Of a stretch of 16,824 nt of DNA, positions 1 to 8,274 are shown piece after piece. The stretch is from CAZTCJ01 sp964612085 (GTDB lineage Bacteria; Pseudomonadota; Alphaproteobacteria; JAJFIK01): contig CAZTCJ010000080.1 in NCBI GenBank assembly GCA_964612085.1, positions 1 through 16,824 on the forward strand, written 5' to 3'. Position 1 is the first letter of the stretch, and every line of letters starts with the position of its first letter. Made by a program: the position numbers and the translations under genes. The notes beneath the pieces were generated by a model that saw only the letters and a program-made list of their open reading frames with translations, ran no database searches and was not told the DNA's origin.

Positions 1-830
1 AGGGCTATTCGGAGCCCGGCTCGGGCTCGGACCTGGCGTCGCTGCGCACCAAGGCGGAAAAGAGCGCCGACGGCAAACACTATGTGGTCAACGGCATGAA
101 GACCTGGACCACGCTTGCTCAGCATGCGGACTGGATCTTCTGCCTGGTGCGCACCAATCCGGACGCGCCCAAGCCCCAGGAAGGCATTTCCTTCCTGCTC
201 ATCGACATGAAGACGCCGGGCATCACCGTGCGGCCCATCATCACCATCGATGGCGGGCATGAGGTCAACGAGGTCTATTTCGACGAGGTCAAGGTGCCGG
301 TGGAAAATCTCATCGGCACGGAGAACGAAGGCTGGACCTACGCCAAGTTCCTTCTGAGCCATGAGCGTTCGGGCATCGCCGGCGTGGCGCGTTCCAAGAA
401 AGGCCTTGAGCGCCTGAAAGGCATCGCGGGCGTGGAGACCCAGGACGGCAAGCCGTTGATCGAGGATCCGGAATTCGCCCGCAAGATCGCGGAGCTGGAA
501 ATCGATCTCATGGCGCTTGAATATACCGAGCTGCGCACGCTTGCCTCTGAGTCGGCCGGTAAAGGTCCGGGACCGGAAAGTTCGATCCTGAAGATCGCGG
601 GCACGGAGATCCAGCAACGCCTGACCGAACTGGTGGTCGAGGCGGTAGGTTACTATTCCATGCCCTTCGAGACCGATCAGGTGCCCTTCGGCACCAACGA
701 GTTTCCCATCGGCCCGGACTACGCCCAGGGCGTGGCGCCGGTTTATTTCAATATGCGCAAGACCTCGATCTATGGCGGGTCGAACGAAATCCAGCGCAAC
801 ATCATCGCCAAGATGGTCCTTGGACTGTAA
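1..830 (+). CDS. Acyl-CoA dehydrogenase, large-subunit (PimC-like) type, 5'-truncated by window edge
   Basis: This is the C-terminal two thirds of a flavin-dependent acyl-CoA dehydrogenase, which introduces an alpha,beta double bond into an acyl-CoA and passes electrons to ETF. The reading frame is open from base 3, so the gene begins before the window; the GTG at 84 is internal. Visible family hallmarks are the FAD/substrate segment GYSEPGSGSDLASL at the very start, the WTT and DWIFCLVRT beta-domain segment, and the C-terminal YGGSNEIQRNIIAK segment. The Glu used as catalytic base in MCAD (in the YEG motif) is Gly here. An HERSGIAG segment carries a Glu at the position used by isovaleryl-CoA and long-chain dehydrogenases, so the protein is probably active. 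It is clearly paralogous to the gene at 5784-6998. The next gene starts 26 bases downstream and encodes a small-subunit-type dehydrogenase, suggesting a heteromeric enzyme like PimC/PimD. The substrate is unknown. Confidence 0.93.
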   Translation, partial: GYSEPGSGSDLASLRTKAEKSADGKHYVVNGMKTWTTLAQHADWIFCLVRTNPDAPKPQEGISFLLIDMKTPGITVRPIITIDGGHEVNEVYFDEVKVPVENLIGTENEGWTYAKFLLSHERSGIAGVARSKKGLERLKGIAGVETQDGKPLIEDPEFARKIAELEIDLMALEYTELRTLASESAGKGPGPESSILKIAGTEIQQRLTELVVEAVGYYSMPFETDQVPFGTNEFPIGPDYAQGVAPVYFNMRKTSIYGGSNEIQRNIIAKMVLGL

Positions 831-856
831 GGCGCGAAGGACCGGGAGGATTTCTC

Positions 857-2011
<1,155 letters not shown>

Positions 2012-2020
2012 TGCTTGGTT

Positions 2021-2051
2021 TGAAAATGCGTTTGTAGACAACGCATTTTCA
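2021..2051. repeat. 12-bp perfect inverted repeat just after the small acyl-CoA dehydrogenase gene
   Basis: TGAAAATGCGTT at 2021-2032 is exactly complementary to 2040-2051 with a 7-base loop. It begins 10 bases after the stop codon at 2011. There is no U-tract after the stem, so it may be an RNA 3'-end stabilising hairpin rather than an intrinsic terminator. Confidence 0.7.
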
Positions 2052-2063
2052 GTTACCTGGCCA

Positions 2064-2130
2064 GCCCGCTCCCCTTGCCCTTCCACCCACAAGGGTACCC
2101 TTATTGGGTGGAAGGGCAAGGGGAGCGGGC
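2064..2130. repeat. 26-bp perfect inverted repeat with an inner 12-bp palindrome
   Basis: The arm at 2064-2089 (starts GCCCGCTCCCC) is a perfect reverse complement of 2105-2130. The 15-base centre holds the perfect palindrome AAGGGTACCCTT (2091-2102), so nearly the whole 67 bases can fold into one long hairpin or cruciform with only a small internal loop. No T-tract follows on the + strand. It is far longer than a normal terminator stem. Nothing in it looks coding. Confidence 0.9.
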
Positions 2131-2168
2131 CGGTGGTGCTGCCACCCAAAAATGGCTTAACCCTTTCG

Positions 2169-2202
2169 AAAGGCTGGTAATGGGTCCATTGCCAGCCTTT
2201 TT
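2169..2202 (+). terminator. Possible intrinsic terminator hairpin in the gap before the patatin gene
   Basis: AAAGGCTGGTAATG (2169-2182) pairs with 2187-2200 with a single G-U pair, and the right arm runs into five T's (2198-2202). The left arm overlaps a separate perfect palindrome CCTTTCGAAAGG (2162-2173), so two mutually exclusive stems exist. It could end transcripts of the upstream acyl-CoA dehydrogenase operon, about 160 bases beyond its last stop codon. Confidence 0.5.
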
Positions 2203-2226
2203 CCATGGGCTTGCCACTGGTGCGCT

Positions 2227-2256
2227 TTGGACGCGGACCAGCGCTGATTGTATAAT
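2227..2256 (+). promoter_or_regulatory. Sigma-70-type promoter for the patatin-like gene
   Basis: A perfect -10 hexamer TATAAT (2251-2256) lies 18 bases after TTGGAC (2227-2232), a moderate -35. Transcription would start near 2263, leaving a leader of about 32 bases before the ATG at 2295. It sits just downstream of the putative terminator, which fits a new transcription unit. Confidence 0.6.
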
Positions 2257-2294
2257 TCCGGTAACCTTACCCATTGAACGGCAAGGGGGCCGTC

Positions 2295-4295
2295 ATGCCT
2301 GACACCGTTTCCGCCCCGGAAGATCCCTTCGAGCTGGCCTTCGTCATGGCGGGCGCCGTGTCCGCCGGGGCTTATACCGCCGGCGTCATGGACTTCCTGT
2401 TCGAAGCCTTCGATGCCTGGGCCGAAGCCCAGGGAGAAAAGGACGGCACTCTGACCGTTCCGCCGCTCGACGTGCAGGTCAAGGCCATGTGCGGCGCGTC
2501 GGCGGGCGGCATCAACGGGGCCATTGCGGCGGCGGCCGCCAATCTGGCGTTCGATCCGGTGCGCATGGGCGAGGAGCGCCGGACCGGGCGGCGCAATCCG
2601 TTCTACAAGACCTGGGTCGAGGCGATCGGCATCTCGCCGCTTTTGAGCGTCAGCGATCTGAACGCGGATCAGACGGTCGTCTCCCTGCTCAATTGTTCCG
2701 TGCTCGACGACATCTCCAAGGAGATCGTTGATTTCGGACCGGCCTACAGCCTTTCCTCCGTGTCCGACACCGAGCCCAGGCGCCGGGCCTGGCTCGCCGA
2801 TCCCTTTCAGCTCGACCTTACGGTGACCAATCTGCAGGGCGTGCCGTTCGGCATTCAGTTCGAGGGCCGGGAAGGGCAGTATCATGAAATGATTCTGCAC
2901 AAGGATCATTTGAGCTTCCTGGTGCCCGTGGTGAAGCCGATCGACGCCGCCGCGCACCGGGACGCGGTCATTGAGCTGAGCCCGGCGCGGGCGTCCGGCG
3001 ACAAGGACTGGAGCGCTTTGGCGCGGGCTTCTCTCGCCTCCGGCGCTTTTCCCGTGGCCTTGAAGCCCCGCCGGATCGACCGCCCACTGAATGACTATTT
3101 CCACCGGTTCGGCCTCAGCGCGTCCAATGACGAACGCTCCGTGGTGAAGCTCTGGCCCAATCCGGAGGTGCGCCCTGTCAATAACAGCTATCCTTTCGTG
3201 GCCGTTGACGGCGGCGCCATGAACAATGAGCCGTTCAATCTGGCGGAACTGGCTCTGGGCCCGGGCACGGCGGAAGAGGTGAAAGTGATCGAGACCGTCG
3301 GCGCGGAGTTCGCCGATGAGGAGCTGGCCCCGGCGGACCAGGAGATCATCGCCCAGAACCGGCCGCGCATGTGGGCCAACCACGCCATCGTCATGATCGA
3401 TCCGTTTACGGATCCCAGAGGCGAGGCACCGCCCTTGACCGACACCATGGCGGTCGTGAGCCACCAGTTGATCCGGGCCATGATGTCCCAGTGCCGTTTC
3501 CAGATCAGCGATTTGGGCCGGGCGGCGAGCAACAGCGATTACACCCGCTATATGATCGCACCGGCGCGGGGCGATCTGCGCGGCGACATGGCGCTGGCCA
3601 GCGCGGGTTTCAGCGGCTTTCTCGGGTTCTTCGCCCGCAGCTTCCGCAATCACGATTTCTTCCTCGGGCGGCGGAACTGCCAGTCGTTCTTCAAAAGCTA
3701 TTTCGTTCTGCCTAAGGATCACCCTTTGATCATCGAGCGGCTGAGCGGCAAGCATGCTGCCTTCTGGAAAAAGACCGAAAGCCAGGCCCGGCCCGGTCAT
3801 TACCCCGTCGTGCCGCTGATCGGCGCGTTGGAAGGGGCGTTGCCCATGCCCGCCTGGCCGGACCGCAGGGATTATTGGGAAAACCGCTCCGCCATCGCCC
3901 ATTCGGTGGGCCTGCGGGTGGACCGGGTCATGAAACTGTTCAAATCGGACTTGTCGAACGGGTTTGGCGGCGGCGTCTTCGGCTGGATCGCCAAACGGGC
4001 GGTCGGTCTTTATTTGTGGCCCGTGAAGAAACTGTCCCAGGGCGCGCTCGCCAAGAGCATCATGGCCAGGGTCGATGCGGAAGTGCAGGCCCTGCGAGAG
4101 CGGGAAGGGGAGGCCAATGCCTGGGGTATGAGCCGCTCGTCCGCTGCCGAGAGCGCACCGGCGCTGATCGAGGCGCGCACGCCCGCTCGGACCAACGGCT
4201 CGGCCTCGAAAAAGGCTCCGGCAAAGCCCAGAACCGCAGCCAAAAATCCGGCCAAGGCAGCGGAAAAAGCCAAATCGCCCACGGCGGAGGCGTGA
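2295..4295 (+). CDS. Patatin-like phospholipase-family protein
   Basis: A 666-residue patatin-domain protein, probably a lipid acyl hydrolase. The Ser-Asp dyad is visible: nucleophile Ser69 in CGASAGGINGA (GxSxG) and Asp305 in VDGGAMNNEPF. The oxyanion-loop region reads MAGAVSAGAYTAG (residues 18-30) rather than the usual GGGxR/K. It is about twice the length of a bare patatin domain and belongs to the long bacterial patatin-related class. The C-terminal about 35 residues form an Ala/Lys/Pro-rich tail (KKAPAKPRTAAK and onward) resembling histone H1-like tails. ATG 2295 was chosen because AAGGGGG (2283-2289) is well spaced before it; an upstream TTG at 2274 has no such site. It has its own promoter and precedes the crotonase gene by 129 bases. 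No signal peptide is evident. Lipid substrate unknown. Confidence 0.9.
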   Translation: MPDTVSAPEDPFELAFVMAGAVSAGAYTAGVMDFLFEAFDAWAEAQGEKDGTLTVPPLDVQVKAMCGASAGGINGAIAAAAANLAFDPVRMGEERRTGRRNPFYKTWVEAIGISPLLSVSDLNADQTVVSLLNCSVLDDISKEIVDFGPAYSLSSVSDTEPRRRAWLADPFQLDLTVTNLQGVPFGIQFEGREGQYHEMILHKDHLSFLVPVVKPIDAAAHRDAVIELSPARASGDKDWSALARASLASGAFPVALKPRRIDRPLNDYFHRFGLSASNDERSVVKLWPNPEVRPVNNSYPFVAVDGGAMNNEPFNLAELALGPGTAEEVKVIETVGAEFADEELAPADQEIIAQNRPRMWANHAIVMIDPFTDPRGEAPPLTDTMAVVSHQLIRAMMSQCRFQISDLGRAASNSDYTRYMIAPARGDLRGDMALASAGFSGFLGFFARSFRNHDFFLGRRNCQSFFKSYFVLPKDHPLIIERLSGKHAAFWKKTESQARPGHYPVVPLIGALEGALPMPAWPDRRDYWENRSAIAHSVGLRVDRVMKLFKSDLSNGFGGGVFGWIAKRAVGLYLWPVKKLSQGALAKSIMARVDAEVQALREREGEANAWGMSRSSAAESAPALIEARTPARTNGSASKKAPAKPRTAAKNPAKAAEKAKSPTAEA

Positions 4296-4424
4296 GGACG
4301 CCACGCCTGAAGCCCGCTTCAAAAAAGGGGCGCTTCGTGGCAGGGTCCGAACCGAAAAGCACCGGATCATGAGGTTTGCCCGGCTCCGGCAAGCCGCAAT
4401 CTCCGTATAAGGAAAGGAACGCCC

Positions 4425-5225
4425 ATGGCCGATTGGCTTGTGCTCGAAAAGGATGGCCCGGTTGCCACCCTGACCATCAATCGTCCCGACAGCCGCAATG
4501 CCTTGGGCGAGCCGGGCGACGGCGATGTCTTTGCCGCGGCCGTCGAAGACTTGAACGCCGACCGCGCCATCCGCGCGGTCATTCTGACCGGGGCCGGATC
4601 GGCCTTTTCCGCAGGCGGCAATCTCAAGGCCATGCGCGAGAGAAGCGGCGCGTTCACCGGCAGCGGCACCCAGATCCGGGACGGCTACCGGCGCAATATC
4701 CATCGCATCGTGCGCTCCTTGTGGGCGGTGGAAGTGCCCATGGTCGCCGCCGTGAACGGGCCCGCCATCGGGCTCGGCAACGATGTGGCGTGCCTGGCGG
4801 ACACCCGCATCGCCTCGTCCACCGCAAAATTCGGCGCCACTTTTTTGAAGATCGGGCTGGTGCCAGGCGATGGCGGGGCCTGGCTATTGCCGCGTGTGAT
4901 CGGCATGGCGCGGGCGGCCGAGTTGCTCTACACCGGCGATGTGGTCGATGCCGAAACGGCGCACGCGTGGGGTTTGATCAGCCGGGTCGTGGCGCCCGAG
5001 GCGCTGATGGACGAGGCCCGCGCCCTGGCGCAGCGCATGGCCGTGCAGCCGCCGGATGTTCTGCGCATGACGAAAAAACTCCTGCGCGAAGGCACGCGCG
5101 CCGATTTCGAGACCATTATGGAGCTGTCCGCCGCCAGCCAGGCCATCGCCCATCACACGGCCGATCACATGGAAGCACTCGATGCGTTTTTCGAGAAACG
5201 CCAGCCACACTTCAAAGGCGAGTAA
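4425..5225 (+). CDS. Crotonase-superfamily enoyl-CoA hydratase/isomerase with atypical active site
   Basis: A 266-residue crotonase-fold protein. The start at 4425 follows a strong Shine-Dalgarno (AAGGAAAGGA, 4409-4418). Both oxyanion-hole segments are present: FSAGGNLKAM (residues 61-70) and NGPAIGLGND (111-120). The two glutamates of classical enoyl-CoA hydratase are not conserved: the Glu144 equivalent is Asp120 (GLGND) and the Glu164 equivalent is Phe140 (FGATF). PGDGGAWLLPR (147-157) is typical of a subgroup annotated as hydratase/isomerase. By family knowledge it binds an acyl-CoA, but hydration by the standard mechanism is doubtful; a double-bond isomerase or other CoA reaction using Asp120 is possible. 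The surrounding acyl-CoA dehydrogenase genes support a role in acyl-CoA degradation. Confidence 0.92.
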   Translation: MADWLVLEKDGPVATLTINRPDSRNALGEPGDGDVFAAAVEDLNADRAIRAVILTGAGSAFSAGGNLKAMRERSGAFTGSGTQIRDGYRRNIHRIVRSLWAVEVPMVAAVNGPAIGLGNDVACLADTRIASSTAKFGATFLKIGLVPGDGGAWLLPRVIGMARAAELLYTGDVVDAETAHAWGLISRVVAPEALMDEARALAQRMAVQPPDVLRMTKKLLREGTRADFETIMELSAASQAIAHHTADHMEALDAFFEKRQPHFKGE

Positions 5226-5295
5226 CGGCGCATCCGAAATGTCTTTCCGGACCCCCGCGCTCCGTCCTATGGTGAGCACCCTGTCAGTGACGGAA

Positions 5296-5373
5296 CCAGT
5301 GTCGTGGTTGGGGAGTTCGCATTGTTATTCGCTGCGACTCCGTCTGCGAACGTCCGACCCGAAACGACACTGG
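5296..5373. repeat. Imperfect 78-base inverted repeat, first of two adjacent hairpins
   Basis: The outer stem CCAGTGTCGT (5296-5305) matches 5364-5373 exactly. A second stem, GGTTGG (5306-5311), pairs with CCGACC (5354-5359) with one G-U. A third, GTTCGCA (5315-5321), pairs with TGCGAAC (5345-5351). It lies in a 253-base gap with no convincing gene. It ends 14 bases before a second hairpin of similar size. Confidence 0.7.
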
Positions 5374-5387
5374 AACTCATAAAGTGC

Positions 5388-5461
5388 TAGTGTGGCTTTA
5401 GTTCCGAAATTCGCTTCCCAACCCGCTGCGGGGTCATGAGAATTTCGAAATCGCCACACTA
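5388..5461. repeat. Imperfect 74-base inverted repeat in the leader of the ABM-family gene
   Basis: TAGTGTGGC (5388-5396) is exactly complementary to 5453-5461. Inside, CGAAATTC (5405-5412) pairs with GAATTTCG (5440-5447), and a short ACCC/GGGT stem closes the tip. It ends 18 bases before the start codon at 5479, next to the ribosome binding site, so an RNA regulatory role is possible. It partly resembles the preceding hairpin: similar ends and a CGCTGCG near the tip of both. Confidence 0.7.
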
Positions 5462-5478
5462 ATGAAGGGGAGGCAGGC

Positions 5479-5769
5479 ATGCTGGGTGTTGTCGCGACCT
5501 TGAAAGTCAAGCGCGGTGCGGAAGAGACCTTCAAAGGCATTTTTCAGGAGCTTCAGGGCTATGTCCGGGCCAATGAGCCGGGCTGCCTGCAATACGACTT
5601 GTTCCGGGCACAGAAAGATCCAGCCGTCTTCGTGGTGATGGAGCAATACGCCTCCGAGGCCGCTTTCAAGGCGCATACGGAAGCCTCCTATCTCCAGGAT
5701 GCGGGTAAGCGGTTCTTTCCCTTGCTGGACGAACAGCCCAAGCTGGAATTTCTGAAGCGGATTTCCTGA
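5479..5769 (+). CDS. Antibiotic biosynthesis monooxygenase (ABM/YgiN-like) family protein
   Basis: A 96-residue protein of the dimeric ferredoxin-like ABM fold. Evidence is its length, the N-terminal strand MLGVVATLKVK, the conserved NEPGCLQYDLFR segment (about residues 33-44), and the ME-Y...AAFKAH segment (about 54-66) followed by a C-terminal strand. Family members include quinol monooxygenases such as YgiN and small stress or catabolic oxygenases, but many have no known substrate. A purine-rich Shine-Dalgarno (AGGGGAGG, about 5466-5473) precedes the ATG. The following acyl-CoA dehydrogenase starts 15 bases after its stop codon, so the two are probably one operon. Its role in that pathway is not evident from sequence. 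Confidence 0.87.
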   Translation: MLGVVATLKVKRGAEETFKGIFQELQGYVRANEPGCLQYDLFRAQKDPAVFVVMEQYASEAAFKAHTEASYLQDAGKRFFPLLDEQPKLEFLKRIS

Positions 5770-5783
5770 AGAAAGGTTCAGCC

Positions 5784-6998
5784 ATGGATATGACGTTCAG
5801 CGATACCGACCGGGCGTTTCAGGCGGAAGTGCGCGCCTGGATCGCGCAGGCCTATGATCCGGACCTGCGCGCCAAGATGGCGCAGAGCAAGAACGGTTAT
5901 CTGGACCGGGACGATCAGATCCGCTGGCAGAAGAAGTTGCACGAGCGCGGCTGGGTCGCGCCCAACTGGCCGGAAGAATACGGCGGCGCAGGGCTGACGC
6001 CCGCCCAGCGCTACATTCTCGATATGGAAATGGCCGCCGCCGGCACGCCGCAGGTCGTTCCCATGGGTCTTAAAATGGTGGCGCCGGTCATCATCGCGTT
6101 CGGCTCTGATGAGCAAAAGCGCGAACATCTGCCGTCGATCCTGTCGAGCGACATCTGGTGGTGCCAGGGCTATTCGGAGCCCGGGTCCGGATCGGATCTG
6201 GCCTCCCTGCAGATGCGCGCGGAAGACAAGGGCGATCATTTCCTGTGCAACGGCACCAAGATCTGGACGACCCATGCCCAATGGGCCGACTGGATTTTCT
6301 GCCTGGTCCGGACCGATCCCCATGCGGCCAAACGCCAGGAAGGCATTTCCTTCCTTCTGATCGACATGAAAACGCCTGGCGTTTCGGTCAAGCCGATCGT
6401 GACCCTCGACATGCCGGTGGAGGGCCAGCAGGAGATCAATCAGGTCTTTTTCGACGATGTCCGTGTGCCGAAGAAAAACCTGGTCGGTGAGGTCAACAAG
6501 GGCTGGACCTACGCCAAATATCTTCTGGAGTTCGAGCGCGGCAACGCCTATGCGCCGGGCCTGCGCCGCGCGCTCGGCAAGGTCCGGGCCATCGCCTCGG
6601 CTGAACAGGACGGCATGGGCCATCCGCTGATCGAAGATCCCGATTTCCGGACCAAGCTCGAAGAGATCGACATGGCGATCACGGCGCTTGAGTTCACGGA
6701 ACTGAGAATTTTCGCCGCGCTAACGGCCGGGGAAGCTCCGGGACCGGAAAGCTCGCTGCTGAAGACCACCGGCTCCGAGCTGCAACAATCCATTACGGAA
6801 CTGGCTCTGGAGGCTGTCGGCATGTATGGCATGCCGCTCGTTCAGGATACCTGGGAGCGGACCAACGAGCCCCGTCCGGGCCCGGATTATGCCGCGCCCA
6901 TCGCCCCGCAATATTTCAACTACCGCAAGACCTCGATCTATGCCGGATCGAACGAGGTGCAGCGCAATATTATCGCCAAGCTGGTATTGGGCCTCTAA
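5784..6998 (+). CDS. Acyl-CoA dehydrogenase, large-subunit (PimC-like) type
   Basis: A complete 404-residue acyl-CoA dehydrogenase. GAAAGG at 5771-5776 precedes ATG 5784. The N-terminal domain contains WVAPNWPEEYGGAGLTPAQ. The FAD/substrate loop GYSEPGSGSDLASL and the WTTHAQWADWIFCLVRT segment follow, and the C-terminus has YAGSNEVQRNIIAKLVLGL. The MCAD-type catalytic Glu is Ala387. Glu251 in YLLEFERG sits at the base position of isovaleryl-CoA and long-chain enzymes, so activity is plausible. It is a clear paralog of the truncated gene at 1-830 (I estimate a little over half the residues identical over the shared region), including near-identical nucleotide stretches. Unlike that gene, it has no small-subunit partner next to it, so it may work alone or share one. 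Confidence 0.95.
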   Translation: MDMTFSDTDRAFQAEVRAWIAQAYDPDLRAKMAQSKNGYLDRDDQIRWQKKLHERGWVAPNWPEEYGGAGLTPAQRYILDMEMAAAGTPQVVPMGLKMVAPVIIAFGSDEQKREHLPSILSSDIWWCQGYSEPGSGSDLASLQMRAEDKGDHFLCNGTKIWTTHAQWADWIFCLVRTDPHAAKRQEGISFLLIDMKTPGVSVKPIVTLDMPVEGQQEINQVFFDDVRVPKKNLVGEVNKGWTYAKYLLEFERGNAYAPGLRRALGKVRAIASAEQDGMGHPLIEDPDFRTKLEEIDMAITALEFTELRIFAALTAGEAPGPESSLLKTTGSELQQSITELALEAVGMYGMPLVQDTWERTNEPRPGPDYAAPIAPQYFNYRKTSIYAGSNEVQRNIIAKLVLGL

Positions 6999-7140
6999 GC
7001 GACCCTAAGCGGCACAAAAATCGCCCCCGCCCTGGTAATCGACCCTAAAAAGGGTATATGCACATAAGAGCAGGTGAACTGTCCCCATGGCGCGCGCGTA
7101 TCGTCCATCGGACAGAGCAACGGTGCTGGGGAGGCGGCCA

Positions 7141-8262
7141 ATGCAGAAGCTCTTGGGATTAGGCGGGCGGGTTCTGGCCCTTGTGGTCATTGTCGGCGGC
7201 GGTGTTCTGTTCGGCGGCACTTTGTTGGCCGTGCGGACCGCGCAATCCGAACAGCAGGTGGAGCCGCTCACCGTGGGCGTGGTCCAGGCCGAGGAACAGG
7301 ACACTTTCATCGCCCAGCGGAAATTCGCCGGCCGGATCGTGCCTCGGCGCACATCCGATCTGAGTTTCGAACTGGGCGGTCTTGTGGTCGCGCTCGAGGC
7401 CGATGACGGCGATGCGGTCCAGGCAGAACAGGCGCTCGCCCGGCTCGACACCGAACAGCTTCAAAACAGGCGGAACGAGCTTGCGGCCCAGAAGGTCGAG
7501 GTGGAAGCGCAATTGCGCCGCGCCCAATCGACCCTTCAGCGGACGGAGGAGCTGGTCGCGCGCGGGTTCTCCACCGAACAGGATCTCGACAATATTCGCG
7601 CCGAACGCGACGGGGCGCGGGCGCGGCTGAGCCGGATCGAGGCGAGCATCGCCGGTGTCGATACGGATCTGGATAACACGATCCTGACCGCGCCGTTCTC
7701 GGGCCAGATCATCCGGCGTTATGTGGATGAAGGATCGGTGGTGCAGGCGGGGTCGCCGATCCTGCGACTGAACGAATTCGGCGTGCCGGAAGCCCGCATC
7801 GGCATTCCGACCACATTCCTGAACAAGGTGCAGGTGGGCGAAACCTATCAGGTGACGGCCGGCGCTCTGTCGGCGGAGGGTGTCGTGACCTCCATCGTCT
7901 CGGATGTGAACACCCAGACAGGCACGCTGACCGTGATCCTGGAAATCCCGGACGATCCGGGCTTCGTGGCCCGCGATCTGGTGCGTTTGTCCCTGCAGGA
8001 AGAAATCCGCGAAACCGGCCTGTGGGTCCCGGCCGGGGCCTTGAACGAAAGCCTGCGCGGCCTGTGGGCCGTCTTCGTCGTCGAGCCTGACGATAATGGG
8101 ATCGGGACCGTTGTCCGCAAGGATGTGGAGATCGTCCAGATCGAGGAACGGCGCGTTTATGTTCGCGGCACTCTGGAAGACGGCGATCTGGTGGTGGCTT
8201 CAAGCGCCTTCCGCCTCGTGCCCGGCCAACGCGTGCGCATCGTGCGCGACACCGATCAGTAA
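7141..8262 (+). CDS. RND efflux membrane fusion (periplasmic adaptor) subunit
   Basis: A 373-residue HlyD/AcrA-type adaptor that bridges an RND pump to an outer-membrane channel. The N-terminal hydrophobic anchor covers about residues 8-30. It is followed by a lipoyl/barrel half beginning near FAGRIVPRRTSDLSFELGG, and an alpha-helical hairpin rich in charged coiled-coil heptads (about residues 100-185, including VEVEAQLRRAQSTLQRTEEL). The second lipoyl half (TAPFSGQIIRRYVDEGSVV), beta-barrel and membrane-proximal domains come last. I chose ATG 7141 because GGGGAGG (7128-7134) is six bases upstream. An in-frame ATG at 7087 would add 18 polar residues before the membrane anchor and has a weaker site. 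The permease gene follows after 12 bases. Substrates are not predictable. Confidence 0.92.
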   Translation: MQKLLGLGGRVLALVVIVGGGVLFGGTLLAVRTAQSEQQVEPLTVGVVQAEEQDTFIAQRKFAGRIVPRRTSDLSFELGGLVVALEADDGDAVQAEQALARLDTEQLQNRRNELAAQKVEVEAQLRRAQSTLQRTEELVARGFSTEQDLDNIRAERDGARARLSRIEASIAGVDTDLDNTILTAPFSGQIIRRYVDEGSVVQAGSPILRLNEFGVPEARIGIPTTFLNKVQVGETYQVTAGALSAEGVVTSIVSDVNTQTGTLTVILEIPDDPGFVARDLVRLSLQEEIRETGLWVPAGALNESLRGLWAVFVVEPDDNGIGTVVRKDVEIVQIEERRVYVRGTLEDGDLVVASSAFRLVPGQRVRIVRDTDQ

Positions 8263-8274
8263 GCGGGGCCGGTC

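Noticed and set aside
2274..2294. Upstream TTG start for the patatin gene
   Set aside because: The ribosome binding site at 2283-2289 is correctly spaced only for ATG 2295 and lies inside the longer reading.
4306..4340. Small TGAAGC/GCTTCA inverted repeat with a run of A's after the patatin gene
   Set aside because: The loop is only two bases and the run is A's on the + strand, so it is not a terminator for the patatin gene.
2157..4703. 848-codon open frame on the minus strand opposite the patatin and crotonase genes
   Set aside because: It is antisense to two genes with clear catalytic motifs. Its product is rich in His, Arg and Gly without recognisable domains, as expected of a shadow frame in GC-rich DNA.
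7042..7055. ACCCT-AAAA-AGGGT hairpin after the acyl-CoA dehydrogenase as a terminator
   Set aside because: It is only a 5-bp stem with no T-tract after it, too weak to call.
7087..7140. Upstream ATG start for the RND adaptor
   Set aside because: The strong GGGGAGG at 7128-7134 fits ATG 7141. The extra 18 residues are polar and precede an otherwise normal N-terminal membrane anchor.
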